DNA of 64,000 nt from Seleniivibrio woodruffii (GTDB lineage: Bacteria; Chrysiogenota; Deferribacteres; Deferribacterales; Geovibrionaceae): NCBI RefSeq assembly GCF_004339245.1, contig NZ_SMGG01000006.1, forward strand, positions 186,001 to 250,000, in the 5' to 3' direction. A model generated the notes under the pieces. The model was not told the origin of the DNA. It searched no databases and saw only the letters and a program-made list of their open reading frames with translations. Position numbers and translations under genes: made by a program. Shown piece after piece: positions 1 to 8,696 of this stretch; the stretch's first letter is position 1; each line of letters starts with the position of its first letter.

Positions 1-134
1 CCCTTGTCGGTGAGAAAATAGCATTCGGTCTCGATTATCCTCAGTTTCAGCCCGTCTCTGACCAGAAATTTCCCCAGAAGCTCAATGGCCACCAGCATTG
101 CGTTGCGGTGAAAGAACTCCGGCGGAAGCATCAT
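1..134 (-). CDS. mpg: DNA-3-methyladenine glycosylase (AAG/MPG family), 5' part only
   Basis: The first 45 residues of a protein that runs off the window edge. It opens MMLPPEFF and then reads ELLGKFLVRDG and IIETECYF, which matches the start of the AAG/MPG family (LLGK.LV..G...IVETEAY), where the Glu of the ETE motif is in the active site. The family excises alkylated purines such as 3-methyladenine as a monofunctional base-excision repair glycosylase. The ATG overlaps the TGA of the upstream ankyrin gene (ATGA), so the two are translationally coupled. The second ATG, three bases on, could also be the start. The family call is fairly secure from this short stretch; the rest of the gene is not visible. 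Confidence 0.75.
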   Translation of the reverse strand, partial: MMLPPEFFHRNAMLVAIELLGKFLVRDGLKLRIIETECYFLTDK

Positions 135-1156
135 CTCAGGTTGCTCCGCACAGGTTCGCCGTTCATAGGCATCGGCTGAGCCTGCATTGGCTGTGTCTGT
201 GGTCTGCCTGCCTGCTGAGGCATCGGCTGTGTGCCGTCCGGAGGCAGAGGAGCGTTGGCCGGGGGAAGAGGGACTATGGGATTTCCGGCAGGGTCGACAC
301 CCTCCGGCATCGGCTCGCCCACCACACCCTGATTCATATTGTCGCCCGCAAGTATCGCTGCCACCTCTTCGTGGCCGAAACGAAATGCATAGTCCTGTGC
401 CGTCTGGCCGGAATTGTCTCTGGCGGTTTTGTCCGCACCAAGACTGAGCAGAGAGAGAACTATCTTTGAATAACCGTTGGCGGAGGCTTCCATGAGAGCC
501 GTGCGCCCCAGTCTGTCTTTTGCGTTCACATTGGCCTTATTGCGCATCAGCAGGTCGGCCAGATCGTCGTGGCCGTACTTAGCCGCTATGATAAGCGGTG
601 TCTGGCCTTCGTTATTGGGTTTGTTAGGGTTAGCACCCCTTTCCAGCAGTATCTCGGCAAGTTTGATCCTCTGCTGTCTTGCGGCATGTGCTGTGGGGGT
701 CATTCCGTCGCTGTCGGCTATATTCGGGTTCGCTCCGCCCACCAGAAGGGTCTTCACCGCCGAATCCCTGCCCATGTAAACGGCGAGGTTAAGAGCTGTG
801 AAACCCAGGCTGTCCTGCCTGTTCAGATCCTCTCCGCTGGTTATGAGCTTTCTGAGCTTCGATTCGTCAGCTTTCAGAACCGCATCCATAACCTGCGTCC
901 GGCTCTCGGCCAGCCCCAGCGGCATAGGTTCGGAGTTCATGACATCAGGTGTCGGAGGCAGAATGTCCCCTGTATCCTGTACAGGCTCAGATTCGGCATC
1001 GGCCTCACCCTTCTTTTTTTCGGGGTTCCAGTCGGGATATATTGCTTTGATTATTTTATTTGTAACCAGAGGGCGTTCCAGCGTTGAATCGACTATCAGA
1101 AGAACTATCAAAACAGCAAGCAGAACTGCTGAGACGCTCAGAATTTTATTGTTCAT
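131..1156 (-). CDS. membrane-anchored ankyrin-repeat protein
   Basis: 341 residues from the ATG at 1156, chosen because GGAG lies five bases upstream; an in-frame ATG at 1192 has no ribosome site. A single hydrophobic segment at residues 5-22 (ILSVSAVLLAVLIVLLIVD) anchors the protein, followed by a short acidic linker. Five or so ankyrin repeats follow at roughly 90-265, recognisable as G.TAL..A...G....V..LL..GA. blocks (GFTALNLAVYMG, GMTPTAHAA, GQTPLIIAAKYG, GRTALMEASANG). The C-terminal 80 residues are Pro/Gln/Met-rich and probably disordered (PMPQQAG, QPMQAQPMPM). Ankyrin stacks bind protein partners; the partner is unknown. The N-in signal anchor suggests a periplasmic repeat domain. It is coupled to mpg downstream, but no functional link is apparent. 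Confidence 0.8.
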   Translation of the reverse strand: MNNKILSVSAVLLAVLIVLLIVDSTLERPLVTNKIIKAIYPDWNPEKKKGEADAESEPVQDTGDILPPTPDVMNSEPMPLGLAESRTQVMDAVLKADESKLRKLITSGEDLNRQDSLGFTALNLAVYMGRDSAVKTLLVGGANPNIADSDGMTPTAHAARQQRIKLAEILLERGANPNKPNNEGQTPLIIAAKYGHDDLADLLMRNKANVNAKDRLGRTALMEASANGYSKIVLSLLSLGADKTARDNSGQTAQDYAFRFGHEEVAAILAGDNMNQGVVGEPMPEGVDPAGNPIVPLPPANAPLPPDGTQPMPQQAGRPQTQPMQAQPMPMNGEPVRSNLR

Positions 1157-1225
1157 TGATGCTCCATGATTGTGATTATAATGATTAGACATTGATGAGG
1201 CAATAAAAATCAAAGTTATTCGGAG

Positions 1226-1360
1226 GGATTCTTCACCCTGCGGGTTCAGAATGACGGGAAAAAACCCTACAATGATGAAACCTTTCGGAGTGAAGCAAAG
1301 TTATATTGTCACTCTGAACGCAGTGAAGGGATGAGATTCTTCGCTTCGCTCAGAATGACA
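1226..1360. repeat. dispersed palindromic repeat, family A (GTCA-TCTGA)
   Basis: Two pieces lie between the ankyrin gene and the sfrA-like terminator. The right-hand copy, 1308-1359, starts GTCACTCTGA and ends TCAGAATGAC, so its ends are 10-base inverted repeats with one mismatch, with GAAGGGATGAGATTC in between. A partial copy (TTCAGAATGAC) ends at about 1255. Related copies are at 7287, 15467, 15625, 28787, 31035 and 36883. The rest of the 1157-1395 gap holds nothing else I can identify. Confidence 0.75.
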
Positions 1361-1395
1361 GGCACTTAAAAGTTGAGCTCGCCGGATGTATAAAC

Positions 1396-1425
1396 AAAAA
1401 GAAGCCCTGCCGAAGCAGGGCTCTT
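1396..1425 (-). terminator. rho-independent terminator after the sfrA-like gene
   Basis: On the minus strand the arms AGCCCTGC and GCAGGGCT enclose a TTCG tetraloop and are followed by TCTTTTTGTTT. It begins directly after the stop codon at 1427, ending the sfrB-sfrA operon. Confidence 0.85.
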
Positions 1426-1426
1426 A

Positions 1427-3622
1427 TCAGAATTCTTTTGTGACGTACAGAACGCCTTTTGCGATATCCGAACATTCAGCCGAGGTCAGCTTTTCAGCCG
1501 CCACCGGGAAGTGGTATTCCCTGTGGTTCTCGGTTGCGGGGAGATAGGATTTTGCGGTTCTGATGTCAGTATGATATCTGGGGTTAACGGGGATAACACA
1601 TTCCTTCTCTGCGGGTTTCGCATAGGTGTATTCCGTCTTGTCCCACTTGTTTGTCTTAACTTTGGCTATATGGCCGTCAACCTCGCCCATTTCCATGTCC
1701 TGTGCGCCAAAGATGGGAGCCACGTCACATCTGAAAGTGTCGTATGCACAAGAGCATACCTCAGCCCCGATTATGTCGCCCAGCCAGGCCGCTGTCTGAA
1801 CGTGGGTCTTCTGTGAGCCTTTCGCCGCAACTATGCGGTTAACGCCGACGAGTCTTCCGTCCAGAGTTGTGAACGTGCCCACTGTCTCAAGGCTGTCTTT
1901 GACACCCAGAACAACGGGAGCATCCTTTTTGAACAGGTCAACTGCGATGTAAGTGCCGGCCTTGCTGAACGAAGCCTCAAGCTCCTGTGCGGCAGGGCAG
2001 TTTTTAACACCGTTGAAACCTGCGTTTATGAGCAGTTTTATCTTTCCTGAGTCAAGGTCGCCTTTAAGCTGTTTTGTGGTGTAGCCGCCCATGAAGCCGC
2101 CTACTATCGCACCCATGTAGTTCACCTGATCGTTAAGAACTATCACGGATTTCAGCTTGTCCTGACCGATGAAGTCGCAGAACGCCAGCACAGCCTCTGC
2201 GGGTGTGCCGGACATCATATATTCGCTGCCGATCACAACTGTAACCTTTTCAGCCTTTGCAAGGTGAGCGGGGATATACACGTTGGGATCGTTCTCAACC
2301 TCAATAACTTTGGGGTTTGAAGAGGGCTTGGGTGCGGGTGCATCCTGTTTAACCTTCTCCAGAGCGGTTGCGAAGTCGCCGTATTCCGCCATGAAAGATT
2401 TTGCCACAAACGTGTCGTATTCGTACTTTCTGACGCCCACAGTGTAGAGCTTCGCACCGTTTTTAACCACGGCGTTCATTACCTTGTGCTTCACGCCAAC
2501 GCAGTCTCTGCGGAAGTCCGCACCGATAACGAATACCATATCGCTTGATGCCACGTCGTCCAGCGTGCCTATGTTCTCCATAGTGCCGAATTTGGCGGCA
2601 TATTTTCTGTAGAAATCGCCGTAGTAAAGGTCTGTTTCAGCCACAAAATTTGTTGAACCCACGGATGTCATGAGTTTTTTGTATGCGGCGTAGGCCTCGT
2701 TTGTGAGTGATGAGGAGGCGATAAGCGCAACCTCAGAACCTTTAAGGCCTGCTATTTTGCCTTTCAGAAGAGCTGTGACCTCGTCCCAGTTAGTCTCCTT
2801 TCCGTTCACAAGGGGGTTAAGCGCTCTTGATTCGTGGTCAAGGTATTTGTAGGCGAATCTGTCGTTGGATGATATCTGGCCGCTGCCCACGTTGATCGCA
2901 CGCATTATTCTGCCTTCCAGTGTGCCGTATTCCACCTGTTCGCCGCAGGGTGAGAACACTGAGGAGGTCACTGTGTTTTCCAGATCCCACACTCTGGCAG
3001 AGTGGTGGAACTGGGAATCCAGAAGTGCGCCTACGGGGCATCTGTCGATGCATGATCCGCAGAAGTCACATTTCAGAGTGTCGCCTCTGGAGGGTGTAAC
3101 GTGGTTAAAGAATCCTCTGTCCTCCATTTTAAGTGCGGAACAGCCTGTCATTTCGTGGCAGGTTTTGATGCACTTTTCGCAGAGAACGCAGAGGTTCTGG
3201 TTATAAACTATCTTATTCCACTTAACTATCGGGTCCTTGGGTTTGTCGGAAGAGACTATCTCGTCCATCATTCCGAAGTCATATGCTGTGTTCTGAAGCT
3301 CGCACTCGCCCGCTTTGTCGCAAACGGGGCAGTCCAGCGGGTGCTTGATGAGGATGAAGTCCAGCATCTGCTTTCTGTTCTTCCAGACCCTTTCGTTTTC
3401 GGTGTCTATCTTCATTCCGTCCATTGCGTAGGTAACGCAGGCGGCCTGAAGTCTGTCCAGTCCCTCAACCTCAACAAGGCAGAGTCTGCATGCGCCTGTG
3501 GGCGTTATGTCCTTAAGCCAGCAGAGGGTGGGGATCTTTATCCCGTTTCTGTTTGCGACATCGAGAATGGACTCTCCCTCGCTGAAAGAATAGGGTTTAT
3601 TGTTGATGATTATTTCAGCCAT
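1427..3622 (-). CDS. sfrA: NuoG-like Fe-S oxidoreductase alpha subunit (SfrA-like)
   Basis: 731 residues from the ATG at 3622 (MAEIIINNKPY). The N-terminus is a 2Fe-2S ferredoxin domain (CWLKDITPTGACRLC, later AACVTY), then a HPLDCPVCDKAGEC cluster motif of the NuoG/hydrogenase type (His-Cys3), then two 4Fe-4S motifs (CVLCEKCIKTC and CDFCGSCIDRCP). The remaining ~500 residues resemble the molybdopterin-oxidoreductase fold as in NuoG, with no sign of a metal-ligand Cys/Sec. Together with the GltD-like partner 14 bases upstream this is the architecture of the soluble NADPH oxidoreductase SfrAB described from Geobacter sulfurreducens; the predicted sizes (about 80 and 72 kDa) are near those subunits. 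It probably passes electrons from NAD(P)H to an acceptor or ferredoxin pool. It is not part of a nuo operon here. A NAD-dependent formate dehydrogenase or hydrogenase diaphorase-type role is the alternative. Confidence 0.7.
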   Translation of the reverse strand: MAEIIINNKPYSFSEGESILDVANRNGIKIPTLCWLKDITPTGACRLCLVEVEGLDRLQAACVTYAMDGMKIDTENERVWKNRKQMLDFILIKHPLDCPVCDKAGECELQNTAYDFGMMDEIVSSDKPKDPIVKWNKIVYNQNLCVLCEKCIKTCHEMTGCSALKMEDRGFFNHVTPSRGDTLKCDFCGSCIDRCPVGALLDSQFHHSARVWDLENTVTSSVFSPCGEQVEYGTLEGRIMRAINVGSGQISSNDRFAYKYLDHESRALNPLVNGKETNWDEVTALLKGKIAGLKGSEVALIASSSLTNEAYAAYKKLMTSVGSTNFVAETDLYYGDFYRKYAAKFGTMENIGTLDDVASSDMVFVIGADFRRDCVGVKHKVMNAVVKNGAKLYTVGVRKYEYDTFVAKSFMAEYGDFATALEKVKQDAPAPKPSSNPKVIEVENDPNVYIPAHLAKAEKVTVVIGSEYMMSGTPAEAVLAFCDFIGQDKLKSVIVLNDQVNYMGAIVGGFMGGYTTKQLKGDLDSGKIKLLINAGFNGVKNCPAAQELEASFSKAGTYIAVDLFKKDAPVVLGVKDSLETVGTFTTLDGRLVGVNRIVAAKGSQKTHVQTAAWLGDIIGAEVCSCAYDTFRCDVAPIFGAQDMEMGEVDGHIAKVKTNKWDKTEYTYAKPAEKECVIPVNPRYHTDIRTAKSYLPATENHREYHFPVAAEKLTSAECSDIAKGVLYVTKEF

Positions 3623-3636
3623 TTGTCCGCTCCGCC

Positions 3637-5604
3637 TTACTTCGTTCCGAGACCGACCATAGCCATACGCACGCAGCGTAAGCATCTGGTGGCTTCGTCA
3701 TAAGCCTGCTGAAGTGTGAAGGGTTTCTCCACCTCTTCATAGTTGTTGCGTCTGTCCTCGCCCGACATCTTCTCCTGATGAACCCTGTGGATGGTGGGTG
3801 TCTCCATTGAGCAGACCTTTTCGGCCTTGTCGAACACCTTGTTCTTATAAAGGGAAACTTCAAGGGTCTCCTGCTCTGTGAGATAGGGCTGTCCGGACTC
3901 AAGGAAGCGGTCTATCATGATCGCCGACCAGCGGGCTGCGCCGATGGCCTTAACAACCGTCATGGGACCCCATTCGCAGTCGCCTGCGGAGAATACTTTC
4001 GGGTCTGTGGTATCGTAAAGGTCGTCTCTGACCTTGAATGTGTTCCATTTTGTAACGGCGATGCCGTCTTTTTCCGTCAGGAAGGTCAGGTCTGTGAACT
4101 GACCGATGGCGGGAATGATAACGTCGCAGGGGATTATCTTTTCAGAACCTGCTTTGGGTTCGGGTTTGCGTCTGCCGGATTCGTCCGGTTCGCCCAGAAC
4201 CATCTCGACAACCTCAACGCCCACAACCTTGCCGTTTTCGGCGATGATTTTCGTGGGGTTCCAGAGGAAGTGGAAATTTACTCCCTCTTCAATAGCATCG
4301 TCGATCTCCCACTGCTCGGCGGGCATTTCCGCACGGGAACGTCTGTAGACAAGGTTAACGTCTGTGGAGCCTTCACGCATGGCAACACGGACGCAGTCGA
4401 TGGCAGTGTTACCGCCGCCCACGACGATTACTTTCTTGCCCTTGACTCCTGTGTCCTTGCCCTCTGCCTGCTCACGCAGGAAACCGATACCGCTGGGGAA
4501 AACGCCTTCGTATCCGTCCTTCTCGCCTTCGATGCCCATGTCTCTGGACTTCCATGCACCGATGGTGATAAGCACCGCATCATAATTCTTTTTAAGATAA
4601 TCGAGGGTGATGTCGTCCTTATCACCGCCGAGTTTTTTACCGTATTCAATCTCAACGCCGAGTGACTGGATAACCTCCACCTCACGGCGCAGCAGGTGTC
4701 GGGGCTGTCTGTAGTCCGGAATACCCAGAGCCACCATTCCGCCCGGTTCCTGCATCCATTCGTATATCTTCACCGAATAGCCCATGAGCGCAAGATAGAA
4801 AGCCGCAGTGAGACCTGCGGGACCCGCACCCACGATTCCCACTTTTTTGCCCTTTGCGGGGGCTTTTGCGGGGAGTTTCGGAGCTTTGTTGTTGTAATAT
4901 TCAAAATCCCAGGGGGCACGCTTGAGCACCATGATGCTGACAGGTGTGTCGTCAACAAGTCCACGGCGGCAGTTTGCCTCGCAGGGGTGGGGGCAGACAC
5001 GTCCGCAGACGCCGGGAAGCGGCATGGTCTCTCTGATGATAGCCAGCGCATCCTCATATCTGTGGTCTTTTATCTGCTCAATGAACTCGGGGATCTGAAC
5101 GTTGGCAGGACATCCGGCCGTGCAGGGTGCTGTCACCTTGCGGAAAAACTCCATTCCGTCCTTGCTGGCCTGTTTTGATATCTGATCCTTGAAGTGTGTC
5201 AGGAAAAGCCTGACAGGGATGGTGGATGTGGGTGCCACTGTACATTTGGCAGAATTGAATATGGAGTCCGACATCTCCACCGCTTTTTCAATATCGGAGC
5301 TTTCGCAGGCGCCTGCCCGCATTTTCATAAGCTGTTCGGCCAGAAGGCGTGTACCTACTCTGCCGGGGAAACAGCGTCCGCAGCAGCCGAAACCGCTTAT
5401 CTCAAGCATGTAGTTGGCAAGAGCCGCCAGAATGTCGGCATTTTCGTCAAACACCAGAAAGCCGTCCCAGTCAATAAATACTTTAAGGGGTTTGTCTCTG
5501 TACTCATCAGGCGTCTTAAAAGGCGATTCTGTCCACTCCGCCTTCTCTTTGCCTCTGTTGTCTATTTTGGTATCCTTATAGTACCCGTAGCAAACTTGTG
5601 CCAT
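3637..5604 (-). CDS. sfrB: NuoF/GltD-like NAD(P)H oxidoreductase beta subunit (SfrB-like)
   Basis: 655 residues from the ATG at 5604, which has GGAG six bases upstream; the in-frame GTG at 5616 lacks one. The N-terminal ~150 residues resemble the C-terminal Fe-S domain of NuoF (CCGRCFPGRVGT, then KCTVAPTSTIP), although the last Cys of the usual CxxCxxC is Gly. Next is the glutamate-synthase small-subunit domain: Cys pairs APCTAGCPANVQIP and VCGRVCPHPCEANCRRG, the FAD motif VGIVGAGPAGLTAA, and a second nucleotide site VIVVGGGNTAID for NAD(P)H. The C-terminus adds ATRCLRCV. It should be the flavoprotein that oxidises NAD(P)H and feeds the Fe-S chain of the downstream subunit. Promoter candidates lie in the 290-base divergent gap upstream. 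Confidence 0.7.
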   Translation of the reverse strand: MAQVCYGYYKDTKIDNRGKEKAEWTESPFKTPDEYRDKPLKVFIDWDGFLVFDENADILAALANYMLEISGFGCCGRCFPGRVGTRLLAEQLMKMRAGACESSDIEKAVEMSDSIFNSAKCTVAPTSTIPVRLFLTHFKDQISKQASKDGMEFFRKVTAPCTAGCPANVQIPEFIEQIKDHRYEDALAIIRETMPLPGVCGRVCPHPCEANCRRGLVDDTPVSIMVLKRAPWDFEYYNNKAPKLPAKAPAKGKKVGIVGAGPAGLTAAFYLALMGYSVKIYEWMQEPGGMVALGIPDYRQPRHLLRREVEVIQSLGVEIEYGKKLGGDKDDITLDYLKKNYDAVLITIGAWKSRDMGIEGEKDGYEGVFPSGIGFLREQAEGKDTGVKGKKVIVVGGGNTAIDCVRVAMREGSTDVNLVYRRSRAEMPAEQWEIDDAIEEGVNFHFLWNPTKIIAENGKVVGVEVVEMVLGEPDESGRRKPEPKAGSEKIIPCDVIIPAIGQFTDLTFLTEKDGIAVTKWNTFKVRDDLYDTTDPKVFSAGDCEWGPMTVVKAIGAARWSAIMIDRFLESGQPYLTEQETLEVSLYKNKVFDKAEKVCSMETPTIHRVHQEKMSGEDRRNNYEEVEKPFTLQQAYDEATRCLRCVRMAMVGLGTK

Positions 5605-5658
5605 TACACACTCCACGGAATTTTATCCTGATGCACGGATATGCACCAATACGCAATG

Positions 5659-5684
5659 GTATACTGTATACAATTTCGTATAAC
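5659..5684. promoter_or_regulatory. GTATAC palindrome upstream of sfrB-like gene
   Basis: GTATAC-T-GTATAC (5659-5671) is a 13-base palindrome, followed by a related CGTATAAC at 5677. It lies 55 bases upstream of the sfrB-like ATG in the divergent gap 5605-5893. It could be a repressor or activator site; no factor can be named. Confidence 0.35.
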
Positions 5685-5893
5685 ACAATTATAATTCCGT
5701 GTCTAGAATTTTGTTAGTTTTCCGATGCCCCTTAAGAGGTGGCGAAAAATCAGCATAAAATGCGTAAAACACGCTATTTACAGGGTTTCGGAGACCAACT
5801 TAAACATGAACTTATGCTCTGGTGGAATAGTGCTGTTTTTTTTGGTATATTTAAAACGGTTGCAATGTTCTATAATTTCCGGGGTTTAATATC

Positions 5894-6409
5894 ATGAAAA
5901 ATATAATATTTATGTTCATTATTCTGTGGTCGGTTCAGGTTTTCGCTTCGGCCGAGGTGGATATCAACATAATACACGAACGCTCATCCTTTGAAGTTAA
6001 AGAGACGATTTGCGGCTGGACACCCGATCCGGAAAAAGGATTTCTGGAAGACGACAACGGATGTTTCTACACAACATATAAAATGGATGCCCCTGTGTAC
6101 GGGTTCGATTTCAAACCCAGAATGGAGGATGTTCTCCAGCCCGCCAGAGTGGCCTACTACGTCCAGTTCCTCGGACCGAACATTCCCGCCGAACAGAAGC
6201 TCCACGCCGAAGTAACCTCCGGCGGCAAAAAAAACAGAGAGATAGTCTCAATCTTCCACGACAATACCCTTCAGGGCGTGGGAATGCTTAAAACCGGAGA
6301 GAATATCCGCATATACAGCGACAAAGAGCCGTCATATATATACATATACGTCATAGCTGTTGTTGTTATTATAACCGGACTGACGCTCATTGTGAGACGC
6401 AGAAAGTGA
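5894..6409 (+). CDS. secreted protein with C-terminal membrane anchor, unknown function
   Basis: 171 residues. Residues 1-18 look like a cleavable signal peptide (MKNIIFMFIILWSVQVFA). The mature domain is about 120 residues with two Cys (ICGW, GCFY) that may form a periplasmic disulfide. Residues 147-165 (YIYIYVIAVVVIITGLTL) are a transmembrane helix ending in RRRK, which fits the positive-inside rule and a periplasmic domain. I do not recognise the family. Its stop codon overlaps the GTG of the next gene (GTGA), so it is co-translated with the formyltransferase-like protein and may act with it. A TATAAT box lies at 5871. Confidence 0.75.
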   Translation: MKNIIFMFIILWSVQVFASAEVDINIIHERSSFEVKETICGWTPDPEKGFLEDDNGCFYTTYKMDAPVYGFDFKPRMEDVLQPARVAYYVQFLGPNIPAEQKLHAEVTSGGKKNREIVSIFHDNTLQGVGMLKTGENIRIYSDKEPSYIYIYVIAVVVIITGLTLIVRRRK

Positions 6410-7296
6410 CGGACATAACTCTTTTCACGGCGAACGTGACCGGAATGATGCTTCTTGAAGACCTGCGGGCGGCGGGGATATTCCCCCGTGTGGTGACCTA
6501 TGCCAAAGGGTTCCAGCGTACAGGGCTTGCCTGCGATTTCAGCAGATTTGAAAGGGATTTTATAATAACCTACCTCAGCACAAACAATTATGATGAATGC
6601 AGGGACGTTCTCGGCGAGACGGGACTGCCTGTCTGCGTTGATTTCACAAAGGATTTTTTCGAGACGGCAGACTTTCCAGTTGTCTATGCCCACCCTTCAC
6701 TTCTGCCGCTCTACAGAGGCTACAGCGCCGTTACAGAGCAGTTTGAGCGTGGTGCGGCCATAGGCGGAGCTACCTTTTATATACGCAGCGAGCGGGTGGA
6801 CGGCGGCGACATCATTTATCAAACGCCGTTACGCATCGACTTCGAAGACTATCCGGAAGACTATCTGGCAAAGTACGCCATAGCCTGCGCGGATTTCATA
6901 AAGGAACTTACCGGAAAACCTCTGGACGCTTTCGATAAAAGACCTCAGGACGAAGCGGCGGCGGTCTATCTGCAAAGAAAGCGCACTAGGGATGCACTAA
7001 TAGACTTCAACAGGGACGCATTCAGTCTCTATAACCATATCAGGGCATACAGCAAACCCTATTTCGGGGCATATTTCCTCTGCAAAGGCGAAAAATATAC
7101 TGTCTGGCGAGCAAAACCCGAGAAATGGCAGGGGGATTACGGCGATGCGGGCAGTGTTCTGTCCGTTTCAGATGACGGTGTGGAGATAGCCTGCGGCAGC
7201 GGAACCATACTGCTCACAGAGATAGAAGGCTTCCGCAACGAGGATTTTCCATATGCCGTCGGAGAGAATATCGGGCTATTCAGATTGTCATTCTGA
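6406..7296 (+). CDS. formyltransferase-family protein with altered active site
   Basis: 296 residues from a GTG that overlaps the previous stop. The fold motifs of the N10-formyltetrahydrofolate-dependent formyltransferases are present: AHPSLLPLYRG at 95-105 and VDGGDIIYQ at 131-139. A later segment (AYSKPYFGAYF, about 214-224) resembles the second domain of Fmt and sugar N-formyltransferases. Family enzymes use an Asn-x-His...Asp triad. Here His96 and Asp132 are kept with the usual spacing of 36, but the Asn position is Tyr94. It is therefore probably not the housekeeping Fmt; a sugar or surface-glycan modifying role, or loss of activity, is possible. The last codons and the stop are formed by a family A repeat. 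Confidence 0.7.
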   Translation: MTDITLFTANVTGMMLLEDLRAAGIFPRVVTYAKGFQRTGLACDFSRFERDFIITYLSTNNYDECRDVLGETGLPVCVDFTKDFFETADFPVVYAHPSLLPLYRGYSAVTEQFERGAAIGGATFYIRSERVDGGDIIYQTPLRIDFEDYPEDYLAKYAIACADFIKELTGKPLDAFDKRPQDEAAAVYLQRKRTRDALIDFNRDAFSLYNHIRAYSKPYFGAYFLCKGEKYTVWRAKPEKWQGDYGDAGSVLSVSDDGVEIACGSGTILLTEIEGFRNEDFPYAVGENIGLFRLSF

Positions 7297-7394
7297 ATGA
7301 AATGAAGAATCTCTAATCATTAATGAGACTCTTCGCTTGATCGTCAATAAACCAAAATGGACTCATACAGCCAAATGCTGACGCTCAGAGTGAC
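7287..7394. repeat. family A palindromic repeat overlapping a stop codon
   Basis: A 108-base element starting GTCATTCTGA and ending TCAGAGTGAC (one mismatch between the inverted ends). Inside are GAAGAATCTC and GAGACTCTTC, another inverted pair. The first 10 bases include the TGA at 7294-7296 that ends the formyltransferase-like gene. The stretch GACTCATACAGCC at 7354 recurs at 36830. Confidence 0.75.
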
Positions 7395-7403
7395 GAAATC
7401 CCA

Positions 7404-8696
7404 TTATTTAACGAACAGGTCGGCGGGATAGGGAACAAAGCCGATGTTGTCCGAGCTGTCGGCAAGTCTGCGGATTGCGGAGAGGTCGGCGAGCTTTTTA
7501 AAGCCCATCCTCTCGCAGTCATATTCAGAAAAATCCGAATACAGAAACACTTCGTAGCGTTCCAGATTCGATTTCAGGTTGAAAGCCGTCTGGCGGTTTA
7601 TCTTATAGTCGTGTATCAGCCCGTTCAGCATATCCGAGCTGAGCTTAACATCGAAAAAGTCCTCAAAAAACTTGTTGCCGTATCCGTCCGGACACTGGGC
7701 GAAAAAGACAATCCGTCCGCCCTCCGAAACCAGCGGAAGAACCCTGTCCAGATATTTTTGTGACTGTATCATATTGATATCTTTCGGGTAGCCGCCTGCG
7801 CTCACCAGAAGCAGATCAAATTTTTTCTCAGGTTCATAAAGGCAGTAGGAATCCAGTCTGCTGCACGCCTCCAGATGTGAAAGGAAAAGGTCGCCGCAGA
7901 CCATGTCCGCAATTTCCCCCTCCTCTGTCAGGATGGTGTTCACCGCATAAAAGTTATGTCCGGCTCTGGCTATCATAACAGATTCCACCAGATCATCGTG
8001 GACGGGATTGTTTTTCAGATTGCCTGTGACGGCATATTCGTGTCTCTGCTTTTTTACCGGATCAATGGCCAGCTTATGGTTGGCCGTTATTGCCTTGTGA
8101 CCGCCTATCCCCGGAAAAATGAGCTTTCTTCCGCCGCCGTAGCCTGCGAAATAGTGATAGCTGACGGAACCGATGGTTATTATTGTGTCGTGCTCCCTGT
8201 ATGCCTTGTTCAGAAGCACGGTGGTCTTGCGCTTGGTTATGCCGTAAAAGTCCATGTCGGCATAATTTTCGCTGTCGTGGCGAAGGATATTGCCTGAATA
8301 CTCTTCGTATATCTCAGAGGTCATTATCTTTCTGAGTTCAGCCTCAGTGGGCTGTCTGTGGGTTCCCACAGCGATTATGAAATTAAGGGTTTTGCCCTTC
8401 TGTTTTGCGTACGCAGTGATATTGGGCAGGAATTTCTCCGCACCGGACTTGCGGGTGGCATCCGGAAGGATCACCAGAATCTTCTGTGCTTCGTCGATGA
8501 CATCGTAAAGGCAGGGGCTCATCACCCCTTCGGATACGAGAACTTCCTCGATCTGGGCATCCGTCATGGGAAACATCCGTTTCTCAGGTTTAACGACGGC
8601 GGCAGGTTTGCCGAGGAAGACATCTATATGAGAGTTTCCGCAGGGGATGCGGAAATTATCCTCCGATCTTTGACATTGTCCGTTTAAATCCCTCAT
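7404..8696 (-). CDS. larA: LarA-family nickel-pincer racemase (lactate racemase-like)
   Basis: 430 residues from the ATG at 8696, which has GGAG seven bases upstream inside moaA. LarA interconverts L- and D-lactate, or acts on related 2-hydroxyacids, using a nickel-pincer nucleotide. All signature positions are visible: PDATR (Asp79, Arg82), GTHR (His113), YHY (His181), GGGRK (Lys191) and ANHK (His207). The spacing His-10-Lys-16-His equals that of the Lactiplantibacillus enzyme (His174, Lys184, His200). The cofactor genes larB, larC and larE are not in the window. It is the last gene of the tatA-tatC-moaA-larA operon and overlaps moaA by 41 bases. Its substrate cannot be fixed, since the family is broader than lactate. 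Confidence 0.85.
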   Translation of the reverse strand: MRDLNGQCQRSEDNFRIPCGNSHIDVFLGKPAAVVKPEKRMFPMTDAQIEEVLVSEGVMSPCLYDVIDEAQKILVILPDATRKSGAEKFLPNITAYAKQKGKTLNFIIAVGTHRQPTEAELRKIMTSEIYEEYSGNILRHDSENYADMDFYGITKRKTTVLLNKAYREHDTIITIGSVSYHYFAGYGGGRKLIFPGIGGHKAITANHKLAIDPVKKQRHEYAVTGNLKNNPVHDDLVESVMIARAGHNFYAVNTILTEEGEIADMVCGDLFLSHLEACSRLDSYCLYEPEKKFDLLLVSAGGYPKDINMIQSQKYLDRVLPLVSEGGRIVFFAQCPDGYGNKFFEDFFDVKLSSDMLNGLIHDYKINRQTAFNLKSNLERYEVFLYSDFSEYDCERMGFKKLADLSAIRRLADSSDNIGFVPYPADLFVK

